Origin: Mycoplasmopsis pulmonis
GTDB lineage: Bacteria > Bacillota_I > Bacilli_A > Mycoplasmatales > Metamycoplasmataceae
Reading direction: 5' to 3'
Assembly (NCBI RefSeq): GCF_900660575.1
Contig: NZ_LR215008.1
Coordinates: forward strand, 558,001-622,000
Length of the DNA stretch: 64,000 nt
The notes beneath the pieces were generated by a model, which did not search any database, had not been told where the DNA came from, and worked only from the letters and a program-made list of their open reading frames with translations. Below, in pieces: positions 56,826 to 64,000 of this stretch (within the stretch, counting starts at the first letter, position 1; each line of letters begins with the position of its first letter). The position numbers and the translations under genes were made by a program.

Positions 56826-58184
56826 TTAGTAAGATGTTTTTTGAAAAAGGCCCGTAGGAAGATCAAGGCTAAGTTGAATTTTTCCAATAGCTCCATTACG
56901 ATGTTTTGCAATAATGACATCAACTGTTGGTCTTTGATCTGCTTGATCTTTTGAATTTGCATTTAAATAATAGTCCTCTCGATATAAAAACATAATTAAA
57001 TCAGCGTCTTGTTCAATTGATCCTGAATCTCTTAAATCCGACATTAAAGGGATTTTGTCAGCTCTTTTCTCAACTTCACGATGAAGTTGAGAAAGAGCGA
57101 TAATTGGAATTTGAAGCTCACGAGCTAATTCCTTAAGCTGTCTTGAAATTTTAGAAATTTCGTTTTGGCGGTTATCTCCTCTATTGTCATGAATTGTAAT
57201 AAGTTGAAGATAGTCAATAATGATCATGTCTAATTTAACTTTTTGGTGCATTCTTTTAGATTTAAAAATAATGTCATTGATTCTTGAAGTTGAACCATCA
57301 TCTAAATAAAGATTAAATCGGTCAATTTTATCTTTGGCCTTTAGAATTTGAAGCCAGTCATATTCATTTAAAGTCATCGGTTTTTTTAGTTTATTTCCAG
57401 CTACTCCACTTAGTGATGAAATCATTCTTCCAATTAAATGCTCATTGGGCATTTCTAATGAAAAAAAAGCAACTTTTTTGCCATAAAAATCACAAGCATT
57501 AAAAGCTAAATTCAAAGAAAAAGCAGTTTTTCCCATTGAAGGACGAGCTGCTAAAATAATTAGATCTCCTTTTTGAAATCCATGAGTTATTTCATCGAGA
57601 TTATCAAAATTTGAAGCCACTCCTGAAATAGCGCTGTTTTCTTTTCTATCTTGCAAGTTTTTATAGTATCTTTTAACTACTTGAGAAGCGCTTTCAAAGT
57701 CTCTTATTTCAATGTCTTGATCAAGACTAGTTAATTTATTAATAACTTGTTCAATAATATCTTTTGTTTGTTGGTTATGAACAAGTGATTTTGAATTGTA
57801 AAAATTAAAAATTTTTTCAAGTTCTCTTTTTTTAGATTGCTCAATTATTTCTCTTACATATAAGATGACATTGCTTTTTAGTCCAGGTTTGACCATTAAA
57901 GACAAAAGATAGTCATAGCTAACTAAATTATTAGTATTTTTTTTAATGTAACTAGCTACATGATCAACATTAATTCCTTGAGCTTCTTTTGACATTTTTA
58001 AAAGAACTCTAAAAAGTTCTTGATTTAAAGGATTAAGAAAATTTTCAGGGCTAATCATTAGCTCTATTTTTTTAATCTCTTCAGGATAGACAATTAAAGT
58101 TGAAAGTAAATAAGACTCAGCTTCAATACTTTCATTTTGATTAGGAAAAATTTCAGGATTTTTATCTTGTTCGTAGTTATACAT
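56826..58184 (-). CDS. dnaB: Replicative DNA helicase DnaB
   Basis: 452 aa. N-terminal domain from about residue 15 to 120 (NESIEAESYLLSTLIVYPEE), then a RecA-like core with Walker A LAARPSMGKTAFSLN near 210, SLEMPNEHL, Walker B MIIIDYLQL near 315, and RGDNRQNEISKISRQLKELA. The C-terminal AKHRNGAIGKIQL is conserved. It unwinds DNA at the fork. Start ATG 58184 overlaps the rplI stop; an in-frame TTG lies at 58193. Order gdpP-rplI-dnaB as in Firmicutes. Confidence 0.95.
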   Translation of the reverse strand: MYNYEQDKNPEIFPNQNESIEAESYLLSTLIVYPEEIKKIELMISPENFLNPLNQELFRVLLKMSKEAQGINVDHVASYIKKNTNNLVSYDYLLSLMVKPGLKSNVILYVREIIEQSKKRELEKIFNFYNSKSLVHNQQTKDIIEQVINKLTSLDQDIEIRDFESASQVVKRYYKNLQDRKENSAISGVASNFDNLDEITHGFQKGDLIILAARPSMGKTAFSLNLAFNACDFYGKKVAFFSLEMPNEHLIGRMISSLSGVAGNKLKKPMTLNEYDWLQILKAKDKIDRFNLYLDDGSTSRINDIIFKSKRMHQKVKLDMIIIDYLQLITIHDNRGDNRQNEISKISRQLKELARELQIPIIALSQLHREVEKRADKIPLMSDLRDSGSIEQDADLIMFLYREDYYLNANSKDQADQRPTVDVIIAKHRNGAIGKIQLSLDLPTGLFQKTSY

Positions 58185-58629
58185 CTGCTTCAATTACCAC
58201 CGTTAATTTTGCAACTATTTTATCAAAAAGTTTTACATTAACATGATTAATTCCTATTAGGTTTAAATGCACTTTTTCAATGCTATGTTTAGGAAGGTCA
58301 AAACCTAACTCATGCAATCTTTCTAAAAGTTTTTTTGCAGAGATTGAATGATGAGTTTCTAACTTATGATTTTTATCAAGAGAAGCTTTTAACTTAAAGG
58401 TTAATTTAAGTTTTTCAAGTTTTTCTTTTAGTTCTAAAAACTCTTTTGTTTTTAGAGAAAAATCAAGTTTTTCTTGTTCTAATTTTTGCTTTAATTTTTT
58501 AGCATTTTCTTCAGTGTAGGCAATGGCAAATTTTCTTGGTATTAAAAAGTTTTTTGCATATCCATCACTAACTTCAACTATAGTGTTTGCCTTACCGCTT
58601 GGGCAATCTTTAATTAGTATTAATTTCAT
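58177..58629 (-). CDS. rplI: 50S ribosomal protein L9
   Basis: 150 aa. N-terminal signature KLILIKDCPSGKANTIVEVSDGYAKNFLIPRKFA, a long Lys/Glu helix (about 45-85) and a C-terminal domain (LLERLHELGFDLPKHSI). It overlaps gdpP by 20 nt and dnaB by 8 nt, so all three are coupled. Confidence 0.96.
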   Translation of the reverse strand: MKLILIKDCPSGKANTIVEVSDGYAKNFLIPRKFAIAYTEENAKKLKQKLEQEKLDFSLKTKEFLELKEKLEKLKLTFKLKASLDKNHKLETHHSISAKKLLERLHELGFDLPKHSIEKVHLNLIGINHVNVKLFDKIVAKLTVVIEADV

Positions 58630-60592
58630 TATTTTTCACACTCACAATCGCTTGTATTATATTATCTACAAATTGTTCAAGAGGCTCAACCGAGCTAGCA
58701 GCTGCAGCGGCATAGTGTCCTCCTCCTCCTACGGCTTCAGCAATGACTTGAACATTTGTTTTAATTCCTCTAGCTGAGAGTTTATACTCTTCTGTTCCAG
58801 AATTTTTAGCAACTACAAAAGATGCTTTTCTTCCTTGAATTTTTAACATCTCATCAGCTGCTATTGAAATGATATCTCCTGAAGCTTCAATTGATGAATA
58901 AGCTAGGAAATATCCTGGTTTTATTTCTCTAATATTTTCAATTAGTGATTTAACTTTTAGACTAATTTCTTCAGAAATTTTTAAAAATTCGACACTCTCA
59001 GAACTTAGTGCTCCCCAACTTTCTAAAAGTGCCGCTGCATTAAAGGTTCTTGAAGAAGTTGATTTTTGGAACTGATTTGTATCCATATAAATTCCATTTA
59101 ATAACATTTGAGCTACATTTGGCTCAATTTTTATATCTCGATTAATAAAGTTAATTATTTCAGTGACTATTTCACTTGCACTTGAGGCATTTGTTTCAAT
59201 ATATTGATTAAAAAGGTTTGAAAAATCAGGGTTTTCACTTACTCGGTGATGGTCTAAAATAATAACATTATCTTTATGAACTTTGGCAAAAGCTTGAGGA
59301 TTTTCAATTCTAATTTTTTCAGCAGTATCAACTACAAAAACTAAAGTTGACTCATCACTTAAATTATTAGCTACACTTGGTTTAATAAAAAGTTGACTAT
59401 CATTTCCTGCAATATAAGTTGAAATGGCTCTTTTTGAAGTTTCATCAAAAGTAATATTTTGAATATAGGCTTTTTTGTCAAATTGACTTGCAATTTTGGC
59501 AAGAGCAAAAGCTGAGCCTAGTGAGTCAAGATCTGAAAATTTATGTCCATAGATAATAACTTTTTTGATTTTTTCACTTGAAAGTTTTTGTTCAATAATT
59601 CTTGTCATGTCCTTAATTCTTGTCTTTGATAAATCAAGGGCAATTTCACTTCGAGAACCAAAGAAAACTGGTTTTTTATTTTTTTCAAAAATTGTAATTT
59701 GATCTCCACCTCGAGATTGACTTTGTCTTAGAGCATTTTTAGAAACTTCAATTAACTCACTAACTTGATAAAGTCCTTTTGCAAACCCAAATGAAATTGA
59801 AATTCTAACATTTTTAACACTTTGCATCTCATCAAGCATGTTTAAAAATACAAACTCATCTTTGACCATTTTTTCAATAGTTTCATCATTTGTAATAATA
59901 AGAAATTTTCCACCAACATACTGACGATAAGCAAAGTTATAATTAGTAGAAATTTTTTCTAAAAGATCAACAACAATTGATTGAATTTGAAAAACATCCT
60001 CTTCACTTAGAGTTGATTGATAAAGCTTAAAATTATCAATTTCCATCTCTCCTAAAGCTAGTTTTTCACTTCGATAGCTATGTTGAATAATTTCCTCTTT
60101 AGTAACATCTTTAATAGTAATGATATTTTTGTCACTAAAGTTTTGTAATAAATAATAACTATCATTAATTTTAGTTACTATTTTTTCACTATTGTAAGCA
60201 TCTTGATCAACTAATTCTGGTAAAAGATTGGAAATTCTTTTACCAATAACTTTTTCACCAAAAATTTTATTAACAAATGAAGAGTTTCATATTACTTTGT
60301 TGTCGTGAGAAACAACAATTATTCCAAGATAGTTATTAGTAATTGCAAAATCTAAAAAACTATTAAAAGATTTTTTAACATAAACATGTCTATTAAAATT
60401 ATTGTTAATAAAATAAATTTGAAATAAAGTAAAAATTAATAGTGCAAAAGTTAAAAAAGTTCCAACCGAAAGATAAGGAATTTCACTAGCATCAGAGCCC
60501 TTTGAAGTAGAAGCTATAATTAACCATGTTAGAAAAATAAAGAAAATTAAGAATAGCAAAGACAAAAGGAAGAGGTGATACTTTTTATTCAT
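58610..60592 (-). CDS. gdpP: Cyclic-di-AMP phosphodiesterase GdpP
   Basis: 660 aa. Two N-terminal helices (FLLSLLFLIFFIFLTWLIIA, LTFALLIFTLFQIYF), a PAS-like region, a degenerate GGDEF domain (VGGKFLIITNDETIEKMV, then ISFGFAKGLYQVSEL) and a DHH/DHHA1 module: IIYGHKFSDLDSLGSA near residue 330, VFVVDTA, IILDHHRV near 415 and GGGGHYAAAAA near 630. The motif IGHKxxDxDALG-type loop and DHH are complete, so activity is expected: it hydrolyses c-di-AMP to pApA, controlling potassium and osmotic balance. Confidence 0.92.
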
Positions 60593-60746
60593 GCCCTTAT
60601 TATAATAAATTTTTATTAATATAAGGTTACATTTAGATTCATTTTTGTAATATTTTAATTAAATTTTAGATTTTGCTCTTTTATCTATTAAAATTTATAA
60701 AGTTTTAAAAATGTTTAGTTTTTTTGAACTTTTTTAATCAAAATAA

Positions 60747-62153
<1,407 letters not shown>

Positions 62154-62167
62154 TTAAAAACATCTAC

Positions 62168-62200
62168 AAAAAAGCACCTAGTTTAAAAGGTGCTTTTTTT
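62168..62200 (+). terminator. Terminator after eno
   Basis: AAAAAAGCACC pairs with GGTGCTTTTTT around TAGTTTAAAA, followed by more T's. The convergent lon gene ends at 62280, and the hairpin may serve both. Confidence 0.75.
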
Positions 62201-62279
62201 ATTTATTTAAAAGTTCATAAAAAAGGTATTAAAAAATATTAAACCAATTGTTGATTTAATACTTTCCAAAATTAATTGA

Positions 62280-64000
62280 CTATTTTTTTAAGAATAAATG
62301 ATTGTAGATTTCTCAGTATTCTTTTACACTAATGTAGTCAATTTTTTCTTTAACTTCATCAGGAACATCAACTAAATTCTTTTTGTTTTCATATGGAATA
62401 AAAACAGTTTTTATTCCAAATTTATTTGCAGCTATTGATTTTTCTTTTAAACCGCCAATAGGAAGAACTTTTCCCCTTAGGGTAATTTCTCCTGTCATTC
62501 CCACTAAAGGAGAGACTTTTTTCTTAGTTAAAGCTGAGATTATAGCTGTTGTAAAGGTTACTCCAGCACTAGGGCCATCTTTAGGAGTTGCTCCATCAGG
62601 GACATGAATGTGAATTGAGTTATTTTCTCAATCAAAATCTTTAATACCAATTTTTTCAGCATTTGATCTTACAAAAGATAAAGCTGTAATTGCAGATTCT
62701 TTCATAACATCTTTTAGTGAACCAGTTAACTCTATTGAGTGTTTTCCTGGATAGATATTTACCTCAATTTGAAGAGTTGATCCTCCATAAGAGGTATAAG
62801 CTAGTCCATTAACTGAGCCTATTTGATCTTCTTTATCATTTGACTCATCATCATATTTAATTACACCAAGAAGTTCAACAACTTTTTTTTCATCAATTTT
62901 AACTTCTTCGTCTTCTTTAATTTTTCCTTCAAGAAGTTTTACAACAATTTTTCTAGCCATTTTATCTAAAACTCTTTTTAAGCCACGCACACCAGCTTCA
63001 AGGGTGTAGTGTTTAATAATAAAATCTAAAACTTCATCTGAAATTTGAAAGTATTTTTCATCAAGTGAAGAGTCTCTTAAAACAGCTTTTATTAAATGGT
63101 TCTTAGCAATTGCTTTTTTTTCTAATGAGGTGTAACTTGATAAGTTAATTATTTCAACTCTATCTAATAAAGGAGCTGGAATATCTTCATAGTAATTAGC
63201 AGTTGCTAAAAACATTACTTTTGAAAGATCATATTCATGTTCTAAATAATGATCTTGAAAATGTTTGTTTTGTTCAGGGTCTAAAACCTCAAGCATAGCA
63301 GAGGCTGGATCACCTTTATAATCTGAGGCCATTTTATCAATTTCATCTAGTAAAATTAAAGGATTTGACACTCCCGCTTTTTTAATTCCCTGAATAATTT
63401 TTCCAGGCATAGCTCCAACATAGGTTCTTCTATGTCCTCTTATTTCAGCTTCGTCTTTGACTCCTCCTAAAGAAATTTTTACAAATTCTTTATTAATTGA
63501 CTCAGCAATTGCCATTGCCAAAGAAGTTTTTCCTGTTCCGGGAGGGCCTACTAAAGCTAAAATAGGAACATTGTGAGTTATTTGCTTATCGAATTTTTTA
63601 TCAGATTCTTTAAAAACATTTAAGTTTATTTCATGGTCTTTATCTAATTTTATTAATGATTTTTTAAGATCTGGATTTTTGTTTTTATTATTAATTAAAA
63701 CAGCTAAAAATTCAATAATTCTTTCTTTAACTTCTTTTAGTCCATAGTGATTTTCATCAAGGATTTTTTTAGCAACTTTGATATCTAAAAAATCAATGCT
63801 TGTTTTTCTTCAAGGAAGTTTCATTAAAGTATCAATATAATTTCTAGTAATGTTGGCATCAGGAGAAGAAGACATCATGTTTTTTAATTTTGACTCTTCA
63901 TTAGCTATTAGTTTTCTTACTGACTTAGGATAGATTTTTTTATTGTTTTTATCATTGATTTTAGTTTTATACTCTTCTTCTTCTTCATTTGACTCACCAA
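62280..64000 (-). CDS. lon: ATP-dependent protease Lon, C-terminal part (5' end outside window)
   Basis: 573 residues from the linker to the end. AAA+ module with Walker [18 protein letters not shown], Walker [25 protein letters not shown], sensor region [12 protein letters not shown] and [14 protein letters not shown]. The protease domain has the catalytic Ser in PKDGPSAG and Lys in [10 protein letters not shown]. Lon degrades misfolded cytoplasmic proteins. The acidic repeat EEEEEYK near the window edge lies in the linker. Stop TAG at 62280-62282. Complete as far as the window shows. Confidence 0.96.

Overview
The window is AT-rich DNA from a mollicute. TGA must be read as tryptophan: nearly every long protein is complete only if in-frame TGA codons are read through, and the true stops are TAA or TAG. 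The many lipobox lipoproteins, the short mraZ-rsmH-(ftsA-like)-ftsZ cluster without peptidoglycan genes, the MIB-MIP immunoglobulin-cleavage pair and two 1288-bp IS1138-like elements suggest a Mycoplasma/Mycoplasmopsis of the hominis/pulmonis lineage. IS1138 was described in M. pulmonis, so that species or a close relative is a reasonable but unproven guess.

Layout. 1-1.8 kb: a large DUF2779-like protein (cut by the window edge) overlapping a YqaJ-type exonuclease. 1.9-13.3 kb: a variable locus with two M23-peptidase lipoprotein paralogues in the same orientation, enclosing a type III restriction-modification pair and an aquaporin-like membrane protein. The first paralogue has a 42-nt A-tract just upstream of its start. 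The mod gene carries an eight-unit GA repeat that leaves it out of frame. The second paralogue is broken by an IS with a clean 3-bp target duplication. 13.5-19.4 kb: a nicotinate phosphoribosyltransferase, a 911-aa fusion of a degenerate phosphohexomutase-like region with a YbhN-type membrane domain, tyrS and a YtpR-like tRNA-binding protein. 19.65-20.9 kb: second IS copy. 21.26-22.9 kb: a TPP riboswitch in front of a tandem-repeat lipoprotein.

22.9-31.1 kb is housekeeping: pepP, rpmG, metG, ftsZ/ftsA-like/rsmH/mraZ with MraZ boxes, rplM-rpsI and tRNA-Ile. 31.2-34.5 kb is a UgpCAE-type ABC transporter with no binding protein. 34.9-45.0 kb is a single-strand run of MIB, MIP, a polytopic membrane protein, an F1-gamma-like protein, a possible epsilon-like protein and a large signal-peptide protein. 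This resembles the mycoplasma type 3 F1-like (X0) cluster, but no alpha/beta ATPase genes are present and the last gene has a one-base frameshift. 45.4-52.0 kb has msrB and three paralogous lipoproteins ending in a discoidin-like domain. 52.2-64 kb is mostly housekeeping: a small membrane protein, tkt, an Asp23-like protein, efp, a CNNM/CorC protein, dnaB-rplI-gdpP, eno and lon (cut by the edge).

The two themes are surface and host interaction (MIB/MIP, lipoproteins, M23 enzymes) and switchable or damaged sequences: an A-tract, a GA repeat, a 63-bp repeat array, an IS insertion and an A-run frameshift. I could not run searches. Homology calls come from motifs read by eye, and domain claims for the divergent proteins are inferences.
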